A stretch of 64,000 nucleotides of DNA, taken from assembly GCF_030247185.1 (NCBI RefSeq), contig NC_080571.1, positions 144,289,691 through 144,353,690 on the forward strand, in the 5' to 3' direction. The notes under the pieces are model-generated. The model ran no database searches. It was not told the origin of the DNA and worked only from the letters and a program-made list of their open reading frames with translations. The DNA comes from Malaya genurostris. Its lineage: Eukaryota; Arthropoda; Insecta; Diptera; Culicidae. Both the position numbers and the translations under genes were made by a program. Below, piece after piece: positions 1 through 10,910 of the stretch. Every line of letters starts with the position of its first letter. Positions within the stretch are counted from its first letter, which is position 1.

Positions 1-9
1 ATGTAGGAC

Positions 10-738
10 ATGTACCTCAAAATAAGAGAATGTTACAATTTTAAAAATATGAAAGGAACTATTTCACGATTCATAAAGGCCTGTGAGTCGTGTAAAAGGA
101 ATAAAATTTTCAAACACACTAAAGAAAAACAAATAATAACCAACACACCGTCAAAACCATTCGAAATAATATCAATAGATACAATAGGTCCATTACCCAA
201 ATCCAACAATAACAACCGCTATGAAATAACCATACAATGTGAACTAACAAAATACATTGCAATAATACCCATCCAAAACAAAGAAGCAAACACAATAGCT
301 AAAAACTTAGTAGAAAAATTCATACTAATTTATTGAAAATTTTTGGAATTAAAATCCGACCAATGAACCGAGTATAAAAATGAAGTACTTGAAAAAGTAT
401 GCAAATGCTTGCAAATCAAACAAAATTTCGCAACAGCCTATCATCCACAGACTATTGGGTCATTGGAGAGAAATCACAGATGCCTAAACGAGTATCTGCG
501 ATCCTTCGTCAATGAACATCAATCTGACTGGGATGACTGGTTACCATATTACGCATTTACCTACAACACTACACAACATTTGGAACATCAATTTACACCA
601 TACGAATTAGTCTTTGGAATTAAAGCCAAATTACCCAAAGATAACTAACCCCGTTCTTTACAAAAACGTACTCAAATACAAACTGGAAAAATCTAACGCA
701 ATAGCAAAACAAAGATTAAGTGAAAGTAAAAACTCCAG
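10..738 (+). pseudogene. Ty3/gypsy-type pol relic: integrase domain
   Basis: Decayed integrase of an LTR retrotransposon. Visible are the C-x2-C half of the zinc-binding domain (CESC, about residue 25), the first catalytic Asp in SIDTIGPLP, the second in KSDQ (codons 355-360), and the catalytic Glu in GSLERNH (466-468). Two in-frame TGA codons (334-336 and 364-366) break the core, and a small frameshift near 646 precedes a short stretch reading NPVLYKNVLKYKLEKSNA. The reading stops at 738, where Rep-A is inserted, and resumes at about 2480. The 5' part lies outside the window. The family call rests on the DDE layout and the HPQT-GSLER block; subfamily not resolved. Certainly non-functional. 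Confidence 0.85.
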
Positions 739-997
739 ATGAAAAAAGTACGGGTGTGTAATGTCAGAGACATAACTGGATGTCGTGAATACGAGTAAAA
801 CTGACACTCTTACTTTATACTTTCGAATATCAATTAGTTGATCGATTGAGTGAGTTGTGCAAGCTTTCCTCTTTTCAACTACTAGAATTTGAAACGATAC
901 TTCTAAACTAAAGTACAGATTAGTTACATTAAACATTCTGGCACACATTTAAATATTACGAAATAACCAGTATAGTTCTTCATGATTAAATAATGGT

Positions 998-1013
998 GGT
1001 TCTGAAAGGAACC
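998..1013 (-). terminator. histone-type 3' stem-loop, Rep-A copy 1
   Basis: Minus strand reads GGTTCCTTTCAGAACC followed by ACCA. A canonical metazoan histone stem-loop is a 6-bp stem with a TTTC loop (GGYYCT-TTTC-AGRRCC). Here the innermost pair is C:A, so it is one base off canonical. It lies about 30 bp after a TATATAAAA block on the same strand. Confidence 0.55.
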
Positions 1014-1150
1014 TTTCATTAAGTCGGTGCTATGCATTTTATATAGCAAATCAGCAGAAAGTTCTACTACAAACTACAAGTGGTTGAAAAATGGGCCGCA
1101 TAGAGCAAAGTAACGTAAAATTTCGCATAATTCTTTGGGAGTATTAATAT

Positions 1151-1166
1151 GGCTCTAAAAAAAGCC
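1151..1166 (-). terminator. degenerate histone-type stem-loop, Rep-A copy 1
   Basis: Minus strand reads GGCTTTTTTTAGAGCC, close to the canonical GGCTCT-TTTC-AGAGCC but with a damaged left arm and loop. It holds the same place in its module as the perfect stem-loop at 1470-1485 holds in the next one. Confidence 0.35.
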
Positions 1167-1469
1167 TATTTGAAGAATTCTGGAATTAGGAACTGGACCT
1201 GAGTTCAAGAACTAAATTCAGAACTTAAAATAGACTCAGAATTCAGTTGGATTTTAGTTCTAGAACTACAATTTCGAAACTGAAATCAGTTCCGGAATCT
1301 TTTAATCTTTTTCCAGAATCCAGTGCAGCACACAGACTCTGAATTCTAAACCCATATTCCGTAACTAAGCTCTGAACCATGGAGACAATTTTTCGCTACG
1401 ACTATCAAAATCTGTTGTATAGAGTACAGTAAAGCATAATTTCGCATAATTCTTTGAGAGTATTATTAT

Positions 1470-1485
1470 GGTTCTGAAAAGAACC
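1470..1485 (-). terminator. perfect histone-type 3' stem-loop, Rep-A copy 1
   Basis: Minus strand reads GGTTCTTTTCAGAACC: perfect 6-bp stem and TTTC loop, as expected for the site bound by stem-loop binding protein in replication-dependent histone mRNAs. It is followed by ATAATAATACTC rather than the usual purine-rich U7 target, so processing is not assured. Confidence 0.55.
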
Positions 1486-1689
1486 GAATAGAAGAATTCT
1501 AGAATAAGGAAGTGGACCTGAGTTCAAGAGCAGACTCAGAGATCAGTTGCAATTCTAAAACTATAATTACGAAACTGAAATCAGTTCCGGAATATAGTTC
1601 CAGAATCCGGTTTCAGCACGCAGACCCTGAATTCTAAATCTGTATTCCAGAACTAAAACCTGAAACTTGAAGACGACTTTTCGTTACGA

Positions 1690-2110
1690 CTACCGAAAAG
1701 CAAGTGAAAACTGCTCTCATTATTGATGACCGCTGCGCTCCCGACGATTGAAGTCTAAATGAAAGCACGACCAAAGCGTTTGAGGCTTTATACCAAGCAA
1801 AAGGTCTACTTACATTGACGACTGCTCCACCTGACGATTGAAGTCCAAATGAGAGCACGACCTGAGCGTTTGAGGTTTGGTACCACGCAAAAGGTCTGCT
1901 CTCATTATTGACGACTGCTGCTCCCTACGATTCAACTCCAAATGAGCGCACGACCTGAGCGTTTGAGGTTTTATACCACGCAAAAGGTTTGCTTTCATTG
2001 CCGACTGATCCACCTGACGACTGGAGTCCAAATGAGACTTGCGACCTGAGCGTTTGAGGGTTTTAACCACGCAGAAGGTGCACTCTCCGAAGCTGCTGGT
2101 CCCACGACGT
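1690..2110 (+). repeat. about 93-bp minisatellite inside Rep-A copy 1
   Basis: Four to five imperfect units of 90-93 bp. Each carries the core GACCTGAGCGTTTGAGGTTT and an ACCACGCAAAAGGT block; the motif GCACGA recurs at 1765, 1855 and 1948. Open frames across it arise from the repetition and are not taken as genes. Confidence 0.8.
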
Positions 2111-2163
2111 CTGCTTGCATCCAAAGCTCAGAAAGAAATGATCGAATTTCGACCACGGTTTCT

Positions 2164-2173
2164 CTTTTATACG
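2164..2173 (-). promoter_or_regulatory. TATA-type promoter block of Rep-A copy 1
   Basis: Minus strand reads CGTATAAAAG, preceded by a GGCACATATCTTCAACTG-like block and followed by GAAACCGTGGTCGAAATTCG. The same arrangement occurs in Rep-A copy 6 (53083-53090) and, with a damaged TATA, in copies 2 and 3. It points toward the minisatellite. Function not shown. Confidence 0.4.
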
Positions 2174-2479
2174 CAGTCAGTTGAAGATATGTGCCTCAAA
2201 ATCGTCGTCCTTGCGCGAAAAAGCCAAGCAAATGTAAAGAATTTTCCGCGTTGTCTTAAAATTTTCAGAAAACTTTATTTTTGAGTTGCTTGTGATTACC
2301 TCACACTGTTCAAAATATTATCCTAAATTCCTGATCATATTTTTGATGAAATGGTGAAACAATTATGTTGCTGCCTTCAATACAATTCGAGATATTTACG
2401 ATTGAGTTCTGCCCATTCTTCCATATGGCTAATTTTGAAAAGGCACCCCATAGTAAAGTAAGTCGTATTCACGACAAAA

Positions 2480-2675
2480 CTCAAATATCCATATAAACCC
2501 ACTAGAAGTACAAATAGGCGAAACATTGTATTTACAAAACGAAAATAGGAAGAAACTCGATTCATTTTATATTGGACCGTACACCATAATAAAATTTTTA
2601 GATGTAAATAGCGAAATCGAAAAAAACATAACAAAGAAACGAACGCTACACAAAAACAGACTTGTAAAACGTTAA
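2480..2675 (+). pseudogene. Ty3/gypsy pol relic: C-terminal tail
   Basis: Continuation of the gypsy pol after the Rep-A insertion. The frame reads NPLEVQIGETLYLQNENR, then FYIGPYTIIKF, then KRTLHKNRLVKR and a TAA at 2673-2675. This is the typical post-integrase tail (basic, GPY/F-like GPYTI). The split shows that Rep-A entered after this gypsy copy. Confidence 0.75.
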
Positions 2676-2689
2676 ATAAAAACGTGATT

Positions 2690-3790
2690 AATCCACCTAG
2701 CAGTGAGATGATACCTTTTTTTTATCAATCCGTATGTGTTTTTGCATGGAAATCTTAGGTGTTTCAGTTCTCATGACATTAATTTAATTATCGTCGCTTT
2801 AAACGGCAAATTGAGATTTTAATCACTTGTTACCCTGTAATGTCGAAACTGCAAATCGTATCGAATTTCAATGTTAACGTGTGACAATCGATTGAACATT
2901 CCATGAGATGTTGAAGTAAGTTCCACTTTAGAGTTTTTCGTCATTATTTATGGTACTTCCAGAGCCGGTATTCAGGAAATAGCATAGCCCAAAATGATTC
3001 GAATGGCCATAAATTATTACGCCAAACAATTTTCATTTTCTATATCGGTATGAATTTTAAAAACTCGTCATCTGTAATTCCAGAATCGGATAAATTTCAT
3101 CAATTTTGTATGGGACCTTAAGTCCTGTAATTTTTGTTTTTGAAGTTCGATTTGTTTTTTTTTGAGAAAATGAATTTGAGCTTTTTGAGAAACTGGAACC
3201 GGAATTCTAAAATCGGTGTAGCCGAAATCAGTTAAATTCACCTGAGCAGTGTGTAGACATCTTTAAAGAAATTGTAGTGCGAATTAAAATTTGGAGGCAC
3301 ATTCCGAATCCAAAAACGGATACCGCTCAAACTGAAATAAATTTATTTGGTAATCGACTATCCAAATCAACAAACCCGATAAACCTGATTTATGTGAAAT
3401 GGACATTCTTATACTAATCACCCTGTATCTCCCAAACCAGAAGTCGGATTTGACTAAAAAGTAAGATGTTTGATAGGATTTTAAGACCTCTCATTTAAAT
3501 CATAGATGGTTCTTAGATTTCATTTAAATCTTAGATCGGTTCTACGAGAAAAATGAGTTGCATTATTTTAATTTCGTTTCACATATCATCCTGTGGTTCC
3601 GTAATCAGAAGTTGGATCCAAACGTAACTCAGGAACCTTATTTGGGAGTATATTACTTTTCGTAGGAATCTGAATTTGTAGGAAACGGTTTAGCAATTTC
3701 CGAGAAAATTTCGTGAAATTATTTGTCACACACGCATTTGCTGATCTCGACGAACTGAGTCGAATGGTATATGAGAGTTATGTTGTTCCA
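2690..3790 (-). repeat. Rep-B copy, reverse
   Basis: Degenerate dispersed repeat. It begins with the terminal block TTAATCCACCTAG...GATGATACC and ends with CTCGACGAACTGAGTCGAATGG. Between are several units around ATTCCGGAACCGGAAGTCGGA and TGTGAAAATCGGTT. No coding capacity. The same ends occur at least seven times in the window. Confidence 0.7.
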
Positions 3791-4378
3791 GAATTAATTA
3801 CTGTAAGTAGTTTAAATCAAAATAACTATGGAATTACTTTCAACTCGAAAATGTTGATATCATCTAGTTTACATATGCCATAGTCGAAAGATTATGTTGC
3901 CAAAAACGAACCGTGCTAAAATTGGTCCGAGGCAAATTGTCATGAAAAAGGATGCTGTACACAGTATTTTTGGTACTTAGAAACAATTGTATATAACAGT
4001 ATAAAAAATCGTGTTTCACGTTGCTCCCAAGCATTGCTTTGTCATTGCTTAGCATGATAATATTTACCCGACTGACCCAAACGAAATACTTTCCCACATT
4101 CTAACATTTACACGATCGCTAACCAATCCTTCTCTGATCACAAATCATAAACTAAAACCGAACATGCGCCAAAATACCAAACAATCGTTACATTTCCCAA
4201 GCGCCGATTGCAAAACGGTATAAATTCCCATGCTAGCCAGCCGTGTTGCAACATACGCTGCACACAGCGTGTAAGCAAGCTTCCCACACTATCTGCCTAG
4301 GCGACAATTCTTTCCCTTGCGTAACGCGCTATAGGTTCAATTGCCTTCTTTGCATTGATGTACCAATCGATACTTATT
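3791..4378. other. no recognisable feature
   Basis: About 590 bp of A/T-rich sequence between Rep-B and the mariner element. I see no convincing reading frame, RNA gene or repeat end; short open stretches have no recognisable motif. Confidence 0.5.
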
Positions 4379-4380
4379 TA

Positions 4381-5261
4381 ACACATGGATCAATAAGTCC
4401 CGAGACTAAAGCAGAGATGGCGCTCGTAGTAAACCAGTAACCACGTCTTTCTAGAGTACTAACCTTTGCTTGAAACGGTTCAAAATTTTAAGTTGATCCG
4501 ACCAGAAACAACTGAGTTATCGAGGTTGGAGTAAAGTCGTTTTGTAGTTTGTTTAAAAAATGGAAAAAACCGAGTTCCGTGTTTTGATAAAACGTTGTTT
4601 TTTAATGGGTAAAAACACAGTGCAAGCGAAACAATGGATTGAAAAATGTTATCCGGACTCTTGTCCATCAAAAACAATGATTTGTCGGTGGTTCGCCGAG
4701 TTTAAACGTGGTCGTACCGACACAAATGACGCGGAACGCTCGGGTAGACCTGTGGATGCCGTTACACCGGAAAATGTGAGTGAAGAGACAAAAATTATAA
4801 TGAAAGATCGTAAAGTAAAGCTAAAGATATCATATGGAAGTGTATTTACTATCCTTCGTGAAAAATTGAGCATGAAAAAGGTTTTTTCCAAGTGGGTGCC
4901 GCGATTGCCTTTTTCATCAAGACAATGCACCCTGCCACAAGTCGATGAAAACAATGGCGAAATTGAACGAATTGGGCTTTGATCTGCTCGCTAGATTTAG
5001 CCTCCAGTGACTACTGGCTTTTTGCTGATCTTAAAAAAATGCTCCAGGGAAAAAGATTTGGCTCAAATGAGGAGGTCATCGCTGAAACTGAAGCTTATTT
5101 TGAAGCGAAAGATAATTTTTTTATAAACATGGTATTGAAAAATTGGAAACACGTTGAAACCATTGTATCACCCTAAAAGGTGATTATGTTGGTGAATAAA
5201 AAAAATTTTGCAAAAAAATATTGTTTCCATTGTTAGTCTCGGGACTTATTGATCCATGTGT
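4381..5261 (+). mobile_element. internally deleted mariner element
   Basis: An 881-bp mariner-like element with perfect 28-bp TIRs: 4381-4408 starts ACACATGGATCAATAAGTCC and its exact reverse complement lies at 5234-5261. TA precedes the left end (4379-4380), but CA follows the right end, so the target duplication is mutated or the boundary is slightly off. Related full-length elements are about 1.3 kb, so some 400-500 bp are missing. The TIRs could still be recognised by a transposase made elsewhere. Confidence 0.85.
4560..5176 (+). pseudogene. mariner transposase, deleted and frameshifted
   Basis: The N-terminal paired-like DNA-binding domain is well kept: MEKTEFRVLIKRCFLMGKNT at the start, then the AERSGRP linker (about residues 58-64) and the SKWVPRL end of the helix-turn-helix region (about 110-116). 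The catalytic half is then cut: sequence jumps to the HQDNAP region containing the second Asp, changes frame near 4920, and ends with SSDYWLFADLKKMLQGKRFG, which keeps the third Asp of a DD34D triad. The segment with the first Asp is gone, and several codons are missing in the helix region (KLKISYGSVF). Cannot encode an active enzyme. Confidence 0.85.
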
Positions 5262-5454
5262 CATTTAACGAAAGAATTGTAACTGACTCCTCCCACCTCT
5301 ATGTACATTATAGAACAGGCAGTAGGTTAGCTTAAGTCTGAAAACTGTTCAATAATGCATTGTTAGATGACCTACCAAACTAACGACATCGAATTTAAAG
5401 ATAGAAAGCTTCAACGAGAATAGTAGTAACTTAATCTACGAACTTCATCAACGG

Positions 5455-5575
5455 CCCAATTTCCCCCATTTTCCGATCTCGTCGAGCCGAGTTGAATGGT
5501 ATATAATACAATGGGTCTCCGAGGCTCCGTTCGATAGTCGGTTTTTCCAGCAATTCTAATACCTTTCTATAGAGA
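5455..5575 (-). repeat. Rep-B terminal fragment
   Basis: Short piece of the Rep-B end: GATCTCGTCGAGCCGAGTTG, a damaged GGCCTCGG-like block, AGTCGGTTTTTCC and the CCTTTCTATAGAGAAAGG palindrome at the edge. Confidence 0.55.
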
Positions 5576-6540
5576 AAGGCAACAAGGATATTAGTTTGTA
5601 TGTTTGCAACGCCATAACTCCGGAACTACTGAACGGATTTCCACCAATCTTCGCACAGGTACTTTTTGCGTTTCAGAGATGGTCATAGGGATATTTTTAT
5701 AGGGAAGGAAGTCAATCGTCATGGATAAATTATACAACTTGACGAGGATCGATACTTTTTGAAGATCATGAAGCATTTTTTATACATGAGATATGATTAT
5801 ATGGGGGGTAGTGTAGCAAGTGCCTTTAATAATGGGGGTGTAATGTTTGTAGTGGTATAACTCCGGAACTACTTAACGAATTGCTATCAAACTTGACACA
5901 GATGCTCTTCAGAAATGATTATAAGCATATTTTAATGGGAGAGGGAGCGTAGTAAGTGTTCTTAACTGAGATAATTTTGAAAAAATGTCTAATTTGACGA
6001 GAATCGATACTTTTGGAAGACCATTGAAACGTTTTGTATATATTAGATATGATTACATGAGAGGTACTAGGTTAAAGCAGGGTATAATATACAAAAAAAA
6101 AAAGATATTCATTACACAGGTGAACAAAAGGGTGGAATTTGTAACAAGTGCTTTTAAAAAGAGGTGTTTATTGTAAAATATATCTTATTAGTCGATAAAC
6201 GAAGGTGGCCGGAGGATTCAGACTAGAAGAAGGGGGTCTTGAAAATCAATTTTCATCTCGCCCCATCGATACTTTTTGAAGAGCATAGATACTTTATACA
6301 CTACTCAGAGGGCATAGAGCAGTAGTAAGTTCACTGGCAAAAGGGTATTTCGAAGCAAAATTATTTTTTGATGAGAATCGATTTTCTTGACTAATACAGA
6401 TACTGCTGCAATTTTAGCAACTAAGAGATATTAACAAGAGGGAGGTGGAATAAGTAGTCATATCAAACGGAGGTAACATTGATCTGTAATGACTAAGAAA
6501 TCATACAATAAATGTGATTTTATTATGTAAATTGAGAAAA
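5565..6540. repeat. Rep-E: degenerate array around ATAACTCCGGAACTACT
   Basis: Two or three diverged tandem units, each beginning near GCCATAACTCCGGAACTACT (5609) or GTATAACTCCGGAACTACTT (5855), then ATACTTTTGGAAGA-type blocks. A related weaker stretch lies at about 20560-20760. No coding potential. Confidence 0.45.
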
Positions 6541-7204
6541 CTGTCGCATCAAAGTGATCGAAATAAGTTTACAATAACATTTGTATTAACTGAATTGTTA
6601 TTCTATAGCACGAATGTAGTTATGATGATAGCCCAAGTAGCACACGTTATTACACTTCAATGACTGTAACCTTTACGAAACAAATTCATAAAATTAGTTG
6701 AAGACATAGCAACGTGCATGATAACTGCTATGTAACCCGAAAAGCGTAAGAGGCGGAGCTTGTGCGATTTACCGAGGGTTGCAAACAAGTTATCAGAAAA
6801 GAAAATTTTATATGCACTATATCAGCCATATGGAAACAGAAAAATATACGTTTGTATCAAGCTACAATTTAGTGATGTTTTTCCATTATGACCGAAGATT
6901 GGCATCCGATGATCAAAACTAAAATACATAGAATTCAGGGTTGTGTAAACTAAAGATATTTATTCAAAATTTAAGTGCTATTAGATACTTATAGTCAGGT
7001 TGATCAATGTACTTATTGAAAACGTTCGCGTTATCGATATATTGGGTTTTAGATCATCGACGTAGATATACTATTCATACTTCCCTTCCCATCATATGCG
7101 ATTTGGAATAAAACAGTTGAAATGTATTCAGATAGGATTTTTTTTGTGATTATTGTTAGTGTTTCATCGATCAAAGTTGAAACAGTATACCAAATGACAA
7201 ACCT
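6541..7204. other. no recognisable feature
   Basis: A/T-rich DNA between Rep-E and the next Rep-B. I see no gene, RNA or repeat terminus. Confidence 0.5.
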
Positions 7205-8050
7205 GTTTTAATCCACCTAGTACAGTAATGATACCTTTCTCATAACAAGCATACTATCATATATAATACTGTGGTATTCTTCAAAATAAATTTTTTTCGA
7301 CTCTTGAAAGATTAACCGGAATTATTTTAGTTGACCGTTTGCTGACAATGACTACCGATTGGAGTAGCTTTTTGGGAGATTTAGAAATTTTTCACGTTTT
7401 CTGTATCGTCCCTTTAAGTGATGGTATAAAATTTTAAACACACTTTAGCCTATAAATCCGGAACCAGATGTTGGATCCGTAGGAAATTCAGGAAGACCAC
7501 AAGACGTTCCATTGAACAAAAGTTTGTGAAAATTTGTCAAACCATCACCGAGGAAAATGAGTGGGATGAATTAGAGACAATATGACTACTATTTCCTGTA
7601 CCTCCGGAATCAAAATCTGTAAACAGGATAGTCGAAATTAAATTGTTTGACCTTCTACTGATAATGACTATCGAATTAAGTAGTTTTTGGGGTTAGTTTA
7701 GAATTTTTTTTTCGATTTTTGTTTCGCCCTTTTAAGTGATGGTATCAAAGTTTTTACACACTTTACCCTATAATTCCGAAACCGGAAGTCGAACCTAAAT
7801 GAAAATCAAAAGTTTTGTATGAGGCCATGAATGAAAGTTTTCTGAAATCGGTTATGCCATCTCTGAGAAAAGCGAGTAATTGATTGTAAATTGGATTTTT
7901 TTCACCAATCACCTTATAATTCCGGAGCCAAAATCGAATATAGATGAAATTCAGTAGTTTCATGAAAGACTATTAGACCATTCATTTGAATGTAAGTTTG
8001 TAAAAATCGACCACGCCATCCCTGTAAAAAATTAGTAAATATATTTTATT
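7205..8050 (-). repeat. Rep-B copy, reverse, truncated
   Basis: Begins CTGTTTTAATCCACCTAG... and contains at least three CCGGAACCGGAAGT-type units. It is cut at 8050 where a reverse Rep-A starts. Confidence 0.65.
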
Positions 8051-9733
8051 TTTTGTCGTGAATACGACTTACTTTACTATGGGGTGCCTTTTCAAAATAT
8101 ACCCTCTGAGAGAGTGATAAGTTTTTGATCGTGAATATCTCTTGTTGTATCTAACGAATCAACATAATTTTTGCTGTATGCCATCGGAAATATGATCATA
8201 ATTTTATGATAAAATATTCAGTTGTGTGACATAATCTCAAATAGTTCAAAATTAAACTTTTCTGAAATGTTTGGTATAAAGGAGTATCAAAAAGGATAAT
8301 TCATAAGGCGCTTTTGCTTTTGTTTCTCGTATTTTTAAAGCTCATAGTTCAATGATCTGTGAAAGGATTTATATAATCTAACTACCAATAGAATCGAAGT
8401 TTTTCAACTTAAAGTGTATAGCAAAAGCATTGAAGTATTTCAATAGTACACTATTGAAAAACCTGTCTCATTTGACCCATGTCAACACCAGCCAATCAGA
8501 ACGCGTTCTGAGGAAGAGAACAAAATATCTGCTGCTGTACAACAAATCGTTCGAGAAAAATGTTCTGAAAAGTGGTGAATATCGTAGTGAGTTCCTCAAT
8601 TTGGTCCTTCTGTATGCTAGAAACGAATCCCTACAGCATATTGATAGTTGATTTCAATAAATTATGCAAATCCGAAATGAAATAATCGACATTAAAATTC
8701 TGTATGCGGCTATTTTTACAGCCGTTAGGATCGCCCATTAGAAATCACGTAAAAAGTAAGCTCTTAACAAAAATTGGATTAGTTTGGATTCTATCGCCAA
8801 TGCGAGCAGATGTATTTTGTGTCGTTTGCAAAGCTAGTTTCGCTTCCGACAAGAGCGATTACGGAAGCCCTTGGCACCTTAGAGCTCAAGCAGTGTGCCT
8901 TAAAAATTATATTATTGAAAAAAAAGAGCGATTACGTCACGGCTGCCAGTCATTTGCATTGATGAAGAAACAACGGTGAAGAGAATTACGCAAAATCAGC
9001 CGTTCTAATGGCTCTAAAAGTTTTCTAAAGAACTATTAGGATTTGTTGTTCGCAAATCGAAAGGAAATATCCTCAGTTTAATGCAAATCTAGAACATCTT
9101 GGTAAGATTTGTGCACATTTCGCTGTGTGAAATTCACATTAATCGAGATCAAGTGAAGCCTTCTTTGTTTTGCGAAAAATGTTCCAGAGTTTAATGTCGT
9201 AGAGAATTACGCAATTTGACCCTTCTGAATGCTAGAAACGAGTCCCTATAGCATATTGATAGTTTCGTTCAATAAATTAGGCCTATTGTATCATTGATCA
9301 ACCCAGCGAATTATTGTTTTCTTTATTGGAAGATTATAATCGGTCGTAAACGCTACACCTACACCAACCATATCTGTATCGCACCCACGGGCAACAGTTC
9401 AGCCTGGAATTAGATGACGGAAGTCAGTTGCATCCATCGGAAATCGAATTCAACTCATCACTCTCCATCACAAACGCTTTCATAAAAGGTTCTTTTCAGA
9501 GCCACCATTGTTTTATTTTAAAGAACTTTACTGGTTATTTCATAATATTTGTGTTTCAGAATGTTAAATGTAACTAATCTGTACTTTAGTTTAGGTGCAT
9601 CGTTTCAAATTCTACATACAATTTCATACAATTGATCAACTAATTGATATTCGGAAGTGTTAAGGAACATGTCAGTTGTCTTCGTATTCACAACATCCAG
9701 TTATGTCTCTGACATTACCCACCCGCCTTTTTT
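8051..9733 (-). repeat. Rep-A copy 4, reverse
   Basis: About 1.68 kb in the opposite orientation to copy 1. It begins TTTTGTCGTGAATACGACTT and ends with GTCTCTGACATTACCCACCC. It lacks the minisatellite but has a CCAAT box (GCCAATCAGAACGCG, 8491), a direct repeat around GAATGCTAGAAACGA and GCATATTGATAG (8585-8660 and 9205-9280), and a histone-type stem-loop at 9488-9503. This copy may keep parts lost in the others. Confidence 0.7.
9488..9503 (+). terminator. histone-type 3' stem-loop, Rep-A copy 4
   Basis: Reads GGTTCTTTTCAGAGCC followed by ACCATT and preceded by AAAA: 6-bp stem with one G:T wobble and the canonical TTTC loop. Its context CACAAACGC-TTTCATAAAA is shared with the stem-loop at 52510. 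Confidence 0.55.
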
Positions 9734-10170
9734 GCTTTCTCAAATTGAAAGGCATGCAATCACTGTGAAAACCGACTTTTTAATCGAGGCCCAGAGGGCC
9801 GAATGCCATATACCATTCGACTCAGCTCGACGAAAATGTCTGTGTGTGTCCGTTCGTGTGTGTGTGTGTATATGTGTAAGTAACAAAAATATGCACTCTC
9901 TTTTCTCAGAGGTGGCTGACCGATTTTCACAAACTGATATTCAAATGAAATGTCTCATGGTCCCATAGCATGCTATTGAATTTTATCCCGAACCGGCTTC
10001 CGGTTTCGGAGATATAGGATGATATGTACCAAAAATGGAAAAAAATATGCACTCACTTTTTCGGAGCCGATTTTCACAAACTGAGATATAAATTAAAGTT
10101 ATTACGGTGTCATAGCCTGCTATTGAATCCTTTGGATCTGGCTTCCAGTTCCAGAGTTATATGGTATGGT
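9734..10170 (+). repeat. Rep-B 5' part, forward
   Basis: Left end with GAAAGGCATGCAATCACTGT, GAGGCCCAGAGGGCCGAATG, CATTCGACTCAGCTCGACGA and a TGTGTG tract. Two body units (GAACCGGCTTCCGGTTTCGG) follow. Interrupted at 10171 by Rep-A copy 2. Confidence 0.65.
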
Positions 10171-10910
10171 AAAAAGTACGGGTGTGTAATGTCAGAGACA
10201 TAACTGGATGTCGTGAATACGAGTAAAACTGACACTCTTACTTTATACTTTCGAATATCAATTAGTTGATCGATTGAGTGAGTTGTGCAAGCTTTCCTCT
10301 TTTCAACTACTAGAATTTGAAACGATACTTCTAAACTAAAGTACAGATTAGTTCCATTAAACATTCTGGCACACATTTAAATATTACGAAATAACCAGTA
10401 TAGTTCTTCATGATTAAATAATGGTGGTTCTGAAAGGAACCTTTCATTAAGTCGGTGCTATGCATTTTATATAGCAAATCAGCAGAAAGTTCTACTACAA
10501 ACTACAAGTGGTTGAAAAATGGGCCGCATAGAGCACAGTAACGTAAAATTTCGCATAATTCTTTGGGAGTATTAATATGGCTCTTTTTCCTGAATCCAGT
10601 TCAGCACACAGACTCTGAATTCTAAACCCATATTCCGGAACTAAGCTCTGAAACTTGGAGACAATTTTTCGCTACGACTATCAAAATGGGTTGTATAGAG
10701 TACAGTAAAGCATAATTTCGCATAATTCTTTGAGAGTATTATTATGGTTCTGAAAAGAACCGAATAGAAGAATTCTAGAATAAGGAACTGGACCTGAGTT
10801 CAAGAGCAGTCTCAGAGATCAGTTGCAATTCTAAAACTATAATTACGAAACTGAAATCAGTTCCGGAATATAGTTCCAGAATCCGGTTTCAGCACGCAGA
10901 CCCTGAATTC

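Larger units (their letters stand above)
742..2479 (+). repeat. Rep-A copy 1 (dispersed repeat with histone-like modules)
   Basis: About 1.74 kb inserted in the gypsy relic. It starts with AAAAAGTACGGGTGTGTAAT and ends with TCGTATTCACGACAAAA; the same ends recur in five other places. A 14-bp block, GTCGTGAATACGA, lies about 40 bp inside the left end and in inverted orientation at the right end. The copy holds two near-duplicate modules (about 1100-1390 and 1430-1670), three histone-type stem-loops read on the minus strand, and a roughly 93-bp minisatellite. No transposase is seen, so it is non-autonomous or a passively dispersed fragment. The name Rep-A is mine. Confidence 0.8.
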
